Source: Brachyspira intermedia PWS/A (lineage in GTDB: Bacteria; Spirochaetota; Brachyspiria; Brachyspirales; Brachyspiraceae). Taken from it: 64,000 bases of DNA. The translations under genes and the position numbers were made by a program. Shown here piece by piece: positions 55,264 through 63,571 of this stretch. A model generated the notes under the pieces. It searched no databases. It was not told where the DNA came from and saw only the letters and a program-made list of their open reading frames with translations. Numbering within the stretch: the first letter of the stretch is position 1; each line of letters opens with the position of its first letter. The stretch is taken from assembly GCF_000223215.1 (NCBI RefSeq), contig NC_017243.1, positions 2,604,001 to 2,668,000 of the forward strand, written 5' to 3'.

Positions 55264-55869
55264 ATGAAGATATGTAAATATATTATTATAATAAATATTA
55301 TTTCATTGAGTTTATTTGAAATTGCTTATACAGAAGAGGATAAAAAGAATAAATTGTTATCTGGACTTGATAATAGATTTTTTTCTATAGGACTTTACAG
55401 CAGTGCTGACACTATAAAAACAAGTGTTAATATAGAGTTTGGATTTAAATTATTTAAGTATAATAATTTTGAGATGAAAAGCTATACTTCAATAGTAGGT
55501 TCAAAAATATATGATGATAATCCTGATATGTATCAATTAGGATTTATGCAGAAATTTACTTTTGGAAACAAGGATGAATATATAGATAAGATAACTATAG
55601 CAAGATATGCATTTACTTTCGTGAGTTTTGGATTTATATCCTTTGAACCAGATAAAAGCGGTAAATCTTTATTTGCTAGACCTTTTTATTGGGAAGTAGG
55701 AGGAGGAGCAGGTTTTAATATCAATGTGAGCAAACATGTTGGTATAGTACTAGAATTTGGCGGAGGACTTCATGATATATTTAATGGAAAATCATTGGGA
55801 TACCCTAAAAAATTGAATATGGCAGGTTTTGGAAGAATGAGTATGGGTGTAAGATACTATATTTATTAA
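55264..55869 (+). CDS. Predicted outer-membrane beta-barrel protein, paralogue of 15877
   Basis: 201 aa, signal peptide (MKICKYIIIINIISLSLFEIAYT), DNRFFSIGLYSSADTIKTSVNIEFGFK, YWEVGGGAGFNINVSKHVGIVLEFGGGLH, ending GRMSMGVRYYIY. Start set at the ATG 55264; an in-frame TTG is at 55252. Second gene of the TetR-controlled operon. May be the outer-membrane side of a detoxification system with the ABC exporter. Confidence 0.75.
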   Translation: MKICKYIIIINIISLSLFEIAYTEEDKKNKLLSGLDNRFFSIGLYSSADTIKTSVNIEFGFKLFKYNNFEMKSYTSIVGSKIYDDNPDMYQLGFMQKFTFGNKDEYIDKITIARYAFTFVSFGFISFEPDKSGKSLFARPFYWEVGGGAGFNINVSKHVGIVLEFGGGLHDIFNGKSLGYPKKLNMAGFGRMSMGVRYYIY

Positions 55870-55899
55870 ATAAAATACTATATTAAAAAGGACTATTGA

Positions 55900-56456
55900 A
55901 TGAATAATGTTGTAACTTCAAAAGAAGAAATACTTAGAGTAAGCAGGGAATTAATAAAAAAAGAGGACTTAATTCAATAAATATGCGTTCTCTTGCGGAA
56001 GCCTCTAATATAGCTGTTGGATCTATATATAATTATTTTAAATCTAAAGAAGAACTTACTATAGAAGTTATAGGAAGTGTATGGATGGATATATTCCACC
56101 CTTTAAATGTTTGTTTAGAATCTGATAATTTTTTGGATATTGTTGATACTATTTATAAAAGTTTAGAGAAAGGAAGTAAAAAATACCCTAGTTTTTTCTC
56201 TATGCATTCCACTATGATGTTTGGTAAAAATAAAAGCAAAGGCATCAATATGATGAATATGATAAAAAAGCATATTAAAGAGGGATTATATAAAACTCTT
56301 ATGAATGATAAAAAAGTAAAAGAAGATGCATTTAATGATAATTTTACTGCTGATAAATTTATAGATACTATATTCTCATTTATTATCAGCTCTATGATTA
56401 ATGCAGATTATGATGGTTCTATGATAAAAGAAATAATAAAAAGAACCATTTATTAA
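55900..56456 (+). pseudogene. TetR-family regulator, frameshifted in the helix-turn-helix at an A7 tract
   Basis: Starts MNNVVTSKEEILRVSRELIKK with RBS AAGGA, then stops after a frame break. One more A in the run 55956-55962 gives RELIKKRGLNSINMRSLAEASNIAVGSIYNYFKSKEEL, a textbook TetR DNA-binding domain, for 185 aa. As written, only a fragment lacking the first helix could be made (ATG 55983). If the break is real, the operon would be derepressed. It probably binds TGAACAATGTTCA upstream. Confidence 0.85.
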
Positions 56457-56485
56457 TATATTAAAATAAAAATAAAGGAAAGTTT

Positions 56486-58234
56486 ATGATTAATAAAAGA
56501 CTTATATCATTAATGGGAAATGCTAAAAAATACATAGCATGGCATGTGATAATACAGCTTGTGAATTTGGCTCTAAATATAACAGCTGTAATTTTCATGG
56601 CTGATATAATACAAAAAGCTTCACAAGGCAATGTATTAAAAGAAGATATATTAAAACTTGCTATTGCCATTTTTGTTATAATAATATTGAGATTCAGATT
56701 CAATATTTTAATGGCTAATATGTCATATCATGCTTCAGGAAGAGTAAAACAAACTTTAAGAGAAAAAATGTACTCAAAACTTCTAACACTTGGAAGCAGA
56801 TATAAAGAAAAATTTTCTACAAGTGAAATAGTTCAGATATCTATGGAAGGCGTTGATCAATTAGAAACTTATTTCGGACGTTATCTTCCTCAGTTTTTCT
56901 ATAGTATGATAGCTCCTATAGTACTTTTTTGTGTACTTTCTACTATAAGCGTTAAGTCGGCTGTTATACTTTTGATATGTGTTCCTCTTATACCTATATC
57001 AATCATTGCCATAGTACAAATTGCTAAGAGAATATTAAAAAAATATTGGGGAAGCTACAGCGATTTAGGTGAAATATTTTTAGAAGATGTACAGGGACTT
57101 ACTACTTTAAAAATATATAAAGCAGATGAAAAGAAAAATGAAGAAATGAATATAGAAGCTGAAAAGTTCAGAATCGCTACTATGAATCTTCTTTTTATGC
57201 AGCTTAACTCTACTACTATAATGGACATAATAGCTTATGGCGGAGCTGCTTTAGGGGTAATAATATCTGTACTTGAATATATGAAAGGAAATATAAATTT
57301 AGCAGGCACATTCACTATAATAATGCTTTCTGCTGAATTCTTTATACCTTTAAGACTTTTAGGCTCTTTCTTCCACATAGCTATGAACGGAATATCAGCA
57401 AGCGACAAGATGTTTGAAATACTTGATATGGAAGAAGATGATAAGAGAGTAAATAATATAAATAAAGAAAATGAAGAGATTACTTTTAAAGATGTAAGTT
57501 TTGCATATAATGAAAATAAAACTATATTAAAAAATATTAATATGACTATAAAAGAAAAATCATTCGTTTCTATAGTAGGCGTTTCAGGTTCAGGAAAAAG
57601 CACTATAGCAGGACTCATATCTTTGAAAAATGAAAATTATAAAGGTTCAATAAAAATCGGAAGTTTAGAACTTGATACAATAAATAAAGATGATTTATAC
57701 AAAAAAATAGTTGTTGTTGATCATAATAGTTATTTATTTGAAGGCACTGTATATGACAATTTAAAAATGGCTGGAGATACTATCACAGAAAATCAAATGA
57801 ATGAAGCATTAAAGAAAGTTGAGCTTTATGATTTTCTTCAAACTGAAAACGGACTCAATACTGTAATAATGGAAAAAGCTGCCAATTTATCCGGAGGACA
57901 AAGACAGAGATTGGCTTTGGCTAGAGCAATACTTTTTAATGCTGACATATATATATTTGATGAAGCTACTTCCAATGTTGATGTTGAAAGCGAAGAGAGC
58001 ATTATGCAGATTATAAGAGATATTGCTAAAGAAAAAACTGTAATACTTATATCTCATAGACTTTATAACTGTATACCTTCAGATCATATATATTTCTTAA
58101 AAGACGGAATAATAATGGAAGAAGGAACTCATAATAAACTGATGAGCTTAAATGGAGAGTATGCTAAAATTTACAATGAACAAAGCAACTTAGAAAGCAT
58201 AACTAAAAGCGAAAGCTTAAGCATAGCCATTTAA
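56486..58234 (+). CDS. ABC exporter half-transporter 1 (CydD-like)
   Basis: 582 aa: six-helix exporter domain to about 330, then ATPase with Walker A GVSGSGKSTI, signature LSGGQRQRLALARAI, Walker B IYIFDEATSNVD, H-loop ISHRL. The membrane domain (YFGRYLPQFFYSMIAP, LEDVQGLTTLKIYKADE) is like the CydD branch of thiol exporters or uncharacterised TetR-linked heterodimers. It pairs with the next gene, 48 bp away. Confidence 0.87.
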   Translation: MINKRLISLMGNAKKYIAWHVIIQLVNLALNITAVIFMADIIQKASQGNVLKEDILKLAIAIFVIIILRFRFNILMANMSYHASGRVKQTLREKMYSKLLTLGSRYKEKFSTSEIVQISMEGVDQLETYFGRYLPQFFYSMIAPIVLFCVLSTISVKSAVILLICVPLIPISIIAIVQIAKRILKKYWGSYSDLGEIFLEDVQGLTTLKIYKADEKKNEEMNIEAEKFRIATMNLLFMQLNSTTIMDIIAYGGAALGVIISVLEYMKGNINLAGTFTIIMLSAEFFIPLRLLGSFFHIAMNGISASDKMFEILDMEEDDKRVNNINKENEEITFKDVSFAYNENKTILKNINMTIKEKSFVSIVGVSGSGKSTIAGLISLKNENYKGSIKIGSLELDTINKDDLYKKIVVVDHNSYLFEGTVYDNLKMAGDTITENQMNEALKKVELYDFLQTENGLNTVIMEKAANLSGGQRQRLALARAILFNADIYIFDEATSNVDVESEESIMQIIRDIAKEKTVILISHRLYNCIPSDHIYFLKDGIIMEEGTHNKLMSLNGEYAKIYNEQSNLESITKSESLSIAI

Positions 58235-58282
58235 TTTTCATCATTAATAATTATAAAAAATAAATTAATAGGAGTTTACACG

Positions 58283-59935
58283 ATGAGAAGAAGCGGTATA
58301 AAAATTATGGCACAATTAATTGGTTTAATTACTCCGCTTATGCATGTTATGATATTAGCTATAACTACAGGAGTATTAGGTTTTTTATGTGCTATATCTA
58401 TAACTATATTTGGAGGATATGCCATATTAACATATTTAGGTTTAGATTCTCTATTTACAATAAAAACTATATTTATAACTGTTTTAGTACTTGCAGCTTT
58501 AAGAGGGATACTTCACTATATTGAACAGTTAAGCAATCATTATATAGCATTTAAATTACTTGCTTTAATAAGAGATAAAGTTTTCAAAGCTTTAAGAAAA
58601 TTATCTCCTGCCAAACTTGAAGGAAGAGATAAAGGAAACTTAATAGCACTTATTACAAGCGATATAGAATTATTAGAAGTATTTTATGCCCATACTATTT
58701 CACCTATAGCTATAGGAATATTAACTTCTCTTATAATGACAATATTCATAGGAAGTTTTAATATTGTACTAGGTGCTATTGCTTTTTTGGGATATTTTAC
58801 TATAGGTTTTATTATTCCTTATTTTTCATCTAAATTTGGGAAAAATGATGGAATGGCTTATAGAAATAATTTCGGAAAATTAAACAGTTATTTTCTTGAC
58901 AGTTTATGGGGAATAAAAGAAATACTTCAATTCGGATATGGTGAGAAAAGAATACAAAATATAGAAAGTAAAACTGATGATTTAATGGATTTAAATAAAA
59001 AATTAAAAAAATATGAAGGTATAATATCAGGACTTACAACTTCTGCTGTATCATTATTTACATTAGCTGTTCTTATTGTAAGTATAATGATATCAAAAGA
59101 ATCAAATTTTGCTGCGATTATAATACCTACTATAGCAATGGCAAGTTCTTTTGGTCCTGTTATAGCATTGAGTAATTTATCAAACAATTTATTTATGACA
59201 TTAGCTAGCGGAGAGAGAGTACTCAATTTACTTGCTGAAAAGCCTATAGTAGAAGAAGTTTATGAAGGCAAAAAAGATATTTCTTTCAATGGTGTTGAAT
59301 GTGAAGATGTATATTTCGATTATGAAGGTGAGAATATATTAAATGATTATAATTTAGAGATAGAGCCTAATAAAATAATAGGTATAAGCGGAAAAAGTGG
59401 AAGCGGAAAATCAACACTTCTTAAACTTTTCATGCGTTTCTGGGATATTAAAGAAGGAAGTATTAAAATATCAAATACTAATATAAAAGATATCAACACA
59501 GATAAATTAAGAGATATGGAAAGCTATGTAACTCAGGAAACTTCTATATTCAAAGATACTATAGAAAACAATATAAAAATAGCTGATCAAAATGCCACTC
59601 ATGAAGAAGTTGTGGAAGCATGCAAAAAAGCTTCATTACATGACTTTATTATGAGTCTGCCTAATGGTTATGATACAAATGTAGGTGAACTTGGAGATAC
59701 TTTATCAGGAGGAGAAAAACAAAGAATAGGAATAGCAAGAAGTTTCTTACATAAAGCTCCTTTCATACTTCTTGATGAACCTACAAGCAATCTTGATAGT
59801 TTGAATGAGGCTGTTATATTGAAGTCCATAAAAGACAATAGTGAAAACAGGACAGTTGTTTTAGTTTCTCATAGACTTTCTACTCTCAATATAGCAGATA
59901 AAATTTATAAAATGAAAACTGACAGAGTAAGTTAA
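58283..59935 (+). CDS. ABC exporter half-transporter 2 (CydC-like)
   Basis: 550 aa, same fusion architecture: HYIAFKLLALIRDKVFKALRKLSPAKLEGRDKGNLIALITSDIELLEVFYAHTISPI is typical of the CydC branch; ATPase with GKSGSGKSTL, LSGGEKQRIGIARSF, FILLDEPTSNLD and VSHRL. Forms a heterodimer with the previous product. No cytochrome bd genes are nearby, so substrate (thiol, heme, drug) is open. Confidence 0.87.
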   Translation: MRRSGIKIMAQLIGLITPLMHVMILAITTGVLGFLCAISITIFGGYAILTYLGLDSLFTIKTIFITVLVLAALRGILHYIEQLSNHYIAFKLLALIRDKVFKALRKLSPAKLEGRDKGNLIALITSDIELLEVFYAHTISPIAIGILTSLIMTIFIGSFNIVLGAIAFLGYFTIGFIIPYFSSKFGKNDGMAYRNNFGKLNSYFLDSLWGIKEILQFGYGEKRIQNIESKTDDLMDLNKKLKKYEGIISGLTTSAVSLFTLAVLIVSIMISKESNFAAIIIPTIAMASSFGPVIALSNLSNNLFMTLASGERVLNLLAEKPIVEEVYEGKKDISFNGVECEDVYFDYEGENILNDYNLEIEPNKIIGISGKSGSGKSTLLKLFMRFWDIKEGSIKISNTNIKDINTDKLRDMESYVTQETSIFKDTIENNIKIADQNATHEEVVEACKKASLHDFIMSLPNGYDTNVGELGDTLSGGEKQRIGIARSFLHKAPFILLDEPTSNLDSLNEAVILKSIKDNSENRTVVLVSHRLSTLNIADKIYKMKTDRVS

Positions 59936-59950
59936 AATTAAATTAAGTAT

Positions 59951-59988
59951 ATAATGAGAATCTATATATTAATAGATTTTCATTATAT
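59951..59988 (+). terminator. Terminator of the TetR operon
   Basis: ATGAgAATCTAT / ATAGATTtTCAT hairpin followed by a T/A-rich tail. The remaining 170 bp to the next gene contain nothing recognisable. Confidence 0.7.
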
Positions 59989-60160
59989 ACATACCTTATC
60001 AAAATATAATCATATAAACTTATCTATAATATAAAAATACCTGTATATAATTCTATAGCTAGAAATAACTATAACAAATAATATATACAACTATAATTAC
60101 AGCTATATTTAAAAAATTAAAATATATTGAAAATAGTGATTAAATATAATAGAAATAAAC

Positions 60161-60589
60161 TTATTTTTTAAATAAATGCATATATGGAACATTCATTATT
60201 TCTGCCAAAGCAAGTGCTGAAAAATTTGCTTCTTCTATGTTGTAATCAGCTCCATTATCTAATAATACTTTTATAACTTCTTCAGGCTGATTTTTTATGA
60301 TAGCAGTATGCAATGGACTAACACCTCTCTCATTTATAGCATTAACATTTGCACCCTTTGCTATTAAAGCTGCAACTACATCAGCATTATCTATCTGCAC
60401 AGCAAGATGAAGACAGCTTATTTTATTATCTGCATAATTTACTTCTTCCTCTGTACTTTTTGATATAAGCTCCAATAATTTATTGATATGATCCTTCAAG
60501 TCAAAATTTTCATCATCTTTCTTTTTAATAATTTTAGAAAGCAAGTCGTATAATTTGGATCTTTTATATAAATTAGTGTTAATTGGCAT
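60161..60589 (-). CDS. Small ankyrin-repeat protein
   Basis: 142 aa. Residues about 60-125 form two to three ankyrin repeats (SCLHLAVQIDNADVVAALIAKGANVNAINERG, SPLHTAIIKNQPEEVIKVLLDNGADYNIEEANFSALALAEI). No signal peptide, so cytosolic. Brachyspira genomes carry many ankyrin proteins. Ligand unknown. RBS not obvious. Confidence 0.85.
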   Translation of the reverse strand: MPINTNLYKRSKLYDLLSKIIKKKDDENFDLKDHINKLLELISKSTEEEVNYADNKISCLHLAVQIDNADVVAALIAKGANVNAINERGVSPLHTAIIKNQPEEVIKVLLDNGADYNIEEANFSALALAEIMNVPYMHLFKK

Positions 60590-60731
60590 TAATTAAAACC
60601 CCTGAATTTAATATGCCAATATTATAATATAAAACTTGAAATTTTGCAATATAAAGCTCATAAGTATATGTGAAAAATTGATAAAATAAATTCATAAAAA
60701 GCAGATTTAGTATACTGTAATGTACAAAATA

Positions 60732-61205
60732 CTATATAAGTTTATCTATATATTTAGTTATAGCACTATAAGATGAAAAACTAGAAAATCTTCTTACTAT
60801 ATTACCATTTCTATCTATTAAGAACTTTGTGAAATTCCATTTTATATCTTTATTAAATAAATAATTGCTATTATTAATAAGATATGAATATAAAGGTTCT
60901 ATATTTTTTCCTTTAACATCTATTTTTTTAAATCTATCAAAAGTCGTATTATATTTAAGTTTACAGAAATTATCTATTTTTTCATCTGATTCAGGAGCCT
61001 GATTTAAAAACTGATTACAAGGAAAATCTAATATTTCAAATCCTCTGCTATTATACATTTCATATATATTTTCTAAATCTTTGTACTGCTTGGTAAAACC
61101 GCATCTAGTAGCTGTATTAACTATCAAAATAACTTTATTTTTATATTTTGCTAAAGACACATCATTACCATTGATATCTTTAACATTGAAATCATATATG
61201 CTCAT
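60732..61205 (-). CDS. Glutathione peroxidase-family (thiol peroxidase) protein
   Basis: 157 aa. NTATRCGFTKQY with peroxidatic Cys35 (Cys, not Sec), FPCNQF with Q65, and KWNFTKFLID with W123/N124 complete the catalytic tetrad. Cys-type bacterial GPx usually take electrons from thioredoxin. Overlaps the mazG stop region by 4 bp, so cotranscribed with mazG. Confidence 0.93.
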   Translation of the reverse strand: MSIYDFNVKDINGNDVSLAKYKNKVILIVNTATRCGFTKQYKDLENIYEMYNSRGFEILDFPCNQFLNQAPESDEKIDNFCKLKYNTTFDRFKKIDVKGKNIEPLYSYLINNSNYLFNKDIKWNFTKFLIDRNGNIVRRFSSFSSYSAITKYIDKLI

Positions 61206-61996
61206 TTATTTTCTCTTTCTTTTTTCTTATATTCATTCCAGAGTTGATCCATTTCATCTAAAGACATATCTTCTAATTTCTTATTCATTTCATAGGCAGT
61301 TTTTTCAACATAATTAAATCTTTTTCTAAACTTTTCATTAACTTTAATAAGAGAATTTACAGGATTAATTTTATTCATACGAGCAAAATCAAGAACAGTC
61401 ATAATCAAATCCCCTATTTCCTCTTCCAAATGTTCCTTATCTTGCTCTTTATACGCCTCTTTTACTTCCAAAAGTTCTTCTTCTACTTTAGATAAAGAGT
61501 CATCAATATGTTCATATTCAAAGCCCACACTAGCTGCTTTTTTCATTAATTTATAGGATTTTTCCATAATAGGAAGTGATTTAGGTATTCCATCAAGCAC
61601 ACTTTTAAATTCATCTGCCCCGTCAGTACCTTTCTCTTCTTTTTTTATTTTATCCCACTGCTTAAGTATACCCTGCACATCTTTTACATTACTATCACCA
61701 AATACATGCGGATGCCTTCTTATAAGTTTTTCATTAATATTTTTACAAACATCATCTATGTTAAATTTATTTTCATCTTTTGCAAGCTCTGAAAAAAATA
61801 CAACATGCAAAAGCACATCTCCAAGTTCTTCTTTGATATTCTCATAATCTTTATTGTTGATAGCCTCTACAAGTTCATAAGCCTCTTCTAAAAAACAAGG
61901 TATTAAACTATCAAAAGTCTGTACCTTATCCCAAGCACATCCATTTTCTCCTCTTAAAGTTTGTATTATAGATATAAGTTCTTCAAATGATTTCAT
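61202..61996 (-). CDS. mazG: Nucleoside triphosphate pyrophosphohydrolase MazG
   Basis: 264 aa with two MazG domains. Domain 1: LRGENGCAWDKVQTFDSLIPCFLEEAYELVEAI...EELGDVLLHVVF with EExxE and ExxD metal ligands; RRHPHVFG linker; domain 2: KVEEELLEVKEAYKE...EEEIGDLIMTVLDFAR. Hydrolyses NTPs, especially aberrant ones; complements RdgB at 5.8 kb. Confidence 0.94.
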   Translation of the reverse strand: MKSFEELISIIQTLRGENGCAWDKVQTFDSLIPCFLEEAYELVEAINNKDYENIKEELGDVLLHVVFFSELAKDENKFNIDDVCKNINEKLIRRHPHVFGDSNVKDVQGILKQWDKIKKEEKGTDGADEFKSVLDGIPKSLPIMEKSYKLMKKAASVGFEYEHIDDSLSKVEEELLEVKEAYKEQDKEHLEEEIGDLIMTVLDFARMNKINPVNSLIKVNEKFRKRFNYVEKTAYEMNKKLEDMSLDEMDQLWNEYKKKERENK

Positions 61997-62008
61997 TATT
62001 ATGACTCT

Positions 62009-62533
62009 TTAACTAAGTTTTGATTTTTTTATTCTCATATAATTAATTCTTCTAGGTTCAAGTATAGCATTATATATTATAGCATTCTTTATATCTAATG
62101 AAGATAACATATGATTAACTTGTCTTTTATTTTCTGATGTTCTAATATTATTAAAATCACTGCTGACTGTTTCTTCTTTTATAGCATTAATTTGTGACAT
62201 TTTAGAATTATATTTTTCTTGAAGCTCTAATATTTCTCTGTCATTATTTGAAGTTTCATAACTACTAGTATACACTTCTTCTCTTTTTGTATTTTCTCTG
62301 AGAACTTCTTCATTATAATTCTTTAAATTTTTAATATTTCTTTGTAATTCTTTAAATATTTGTTCTTCATTTTTATTATCATTAAATCTTTTATTATTAA
62401 CTTTTTTATTATTTTGAGTATAAGTTTTTTGTTTTGGTTTTTTGTTTTGTTTATTTCCCTTTGTTGCTTTTTGAATCAAACTTACTATACCCCATATAAC
62501 GGCTATTATTAAATATATAACTAATTCACTCAT
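62009..62533 (-). CDS. Hypothetical membrane-anchored coiled-coil protein
   Basis: 174 aa. N-terminal hydrophobic helix (LVIYLIIAVIWGIVSLIQK), then a basic and Asn/Gln/Lys-rich linker and charged helices (IFKELQRNIKNLKNYNEEVL), ending in a basic IKKSKLS. Not recognised. 12 bp upstream of mazG and 17 bp downstream of a small membrane gene, so part of a four-gene operon. Confidence 0.65.
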   Translation of the reverse strand: MSELVIYLIIAVIWGIVSLIQKATKGNKQNKKPKQKTYTQNNKKVNNKRFNDNKNEEQIFKELQRNIKNLKNYNEEVLRENTKREEVYTSSYETSNNDREILELQEKYNSKMSQINAIKEETVSSDFNNIRTSENKRQVNHMLSSLDIKNAIIYNAILEPRRINYMRIKKSKLS

Positions 62534-62550
62534 TTTATACCTTTTATATT

Positions 62551-62697
62551 TTATTCTTTTGAATCATTATCTTCTTCATAATTATTATTATTTTCTTTTT
62601 TATCTTTATTTGCTCTACTATTTACAATTCTAGTTGTTATAGAATACACAGCCAGTAATATAAATCCAATAAGAAGCAGTAAATTTATATTAGACAT
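62551..62697 (-). CDS. Small single-helix membrane protein, 48 aa
   Basis: Starts MSNINLLLLIGFILLAVYSI, one membrane helix, then TTRIVNSRANK and an Asn/Glu/Asp-rich tail to SKE. Spacing to the next gene (17 bp with AAAAGG RBS) supports a real cotranscribed gene. Its own RBS is weak. Function unknown. Confidence 0.6.
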   Translation of the reverse strand: MSNINLLLLIGFILLAVYSITTRIVNSRANKDKKENNNNYEEDNDSKE

Positions 62698-62780
62698 AAA
62701 AACTCTCTTTTTAATAAAATATTTTATTAGTTTAATATAAATTTATATTAATTTCAAGTTCTTTATAAAATTTAAATAAT

Positions 62781-62818
62781 AAAAAAGGTGAAGTACTATT
62801 AATAATACTTCACCTTTA
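62781..62818 (-). terminator. Terminator of the flaA genes
   Basis: AAAGGTGAAGTA / TACTTCACCTTT stem with T-tract on the - strand. Confidence 0.88.
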
Positions 62819-62841
62819 ATATTCATTTCAACTGGTTATTA

Positions 62842-63552
62842 TTACCAAGTATCTAATGGGTCATCTTCTTCTCTATAAGTTTCTAAGTACATATCTGTTT
62901 TAGCCATTAATTGGTCGAAATAGATATAGTATTTACCATAAGAATCTTTAGGATCAACTTTAACATGTATACCCATAAAGCTAATACCTTGTTCAACTTG
63001 ACCTCTGAATTCTTCTTGTCTTACATTAGCAGGAACTTGTACAGTAATGTTTTTCCAACCCATAAAGTTAAGAGCTTCATTACCAACAGATTGAGGTTTA
63101 CCATTTACATCGTAAATGTAGAAACTCATTTTGTTATTATGGTTACGTCCTGCTACCCAAACACTAAGTTCTTTAGTATAACCAGGTATTTTAACAGGTC
63201 TAGGAGGAGTAACAGAGAACCAAGGATAACCTGTTCTGAAGTACTCTACTTTAGCACCTAAAATATATTTATTATTTTCAGCACCTTCAGCTACAACATC
63301 AGCTGGACCGCCTTCACGACGAATAATACTAACTACACCATAATCTCTAGGCATAGAAGCTTGCCAAGTATTAGCAAATTCAAAATCATCTATTAAGTAA
63401 TTAGTGATAGCTTCAGTTACGAAATTATTACCATCTTCACCCTGATTTTGAGTAGTTTGCTCACCTGTTTGAGCCGCATCTTGGGCAAACAACAAGAATG
63501 CAACAGTTAGAATTAACATTGTTATCAAGATACTTAATCTTTTCATATTCAT
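62842..63552 (-). CDS. flaA: Flagellar filament outer-layer (sheath) protein FlaA
   Basis: 236 aa. Signal peptide (ending LLFAQ) then LIDDFEFANTWQASMPRDYGVV, GYPWFSVTPPRPVKIPGYTKELSVWVAGRNHNNKMSFYIYDVNGK and MGWKNITVQVP, the spirochaete FlaA pattern. FlaA is exported to the periplasm and coats the periplasmic flagellar filament. AAGGAG RBS; 19 bp after a second flaA-like gene. Confidence 0.93.
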   Translation of the reverse strand: MNMKRLSILITMLILTVAFLLFAQDAAQTGEQTTQNQGEDGNNFVTEAITNYLIDDFEFANTWQASMPRDYGVVSIIRREGGPADVVAEGAENNKYILGAKVEYFRTGYPWFSVTPPRPVKIPGYTKELSVWVAGRNHNNKMSFYIYDVNGKPQSVGNEALNFMGWKNITVQVPANVRQEEFRGQVEQGISFMGIHVKVDPKDSYGKYYIYFDQLMAKTDMYLETYREEDDPLDTW

Positions 63553-63571
63553 TCTTCTCCTTACTTATACA

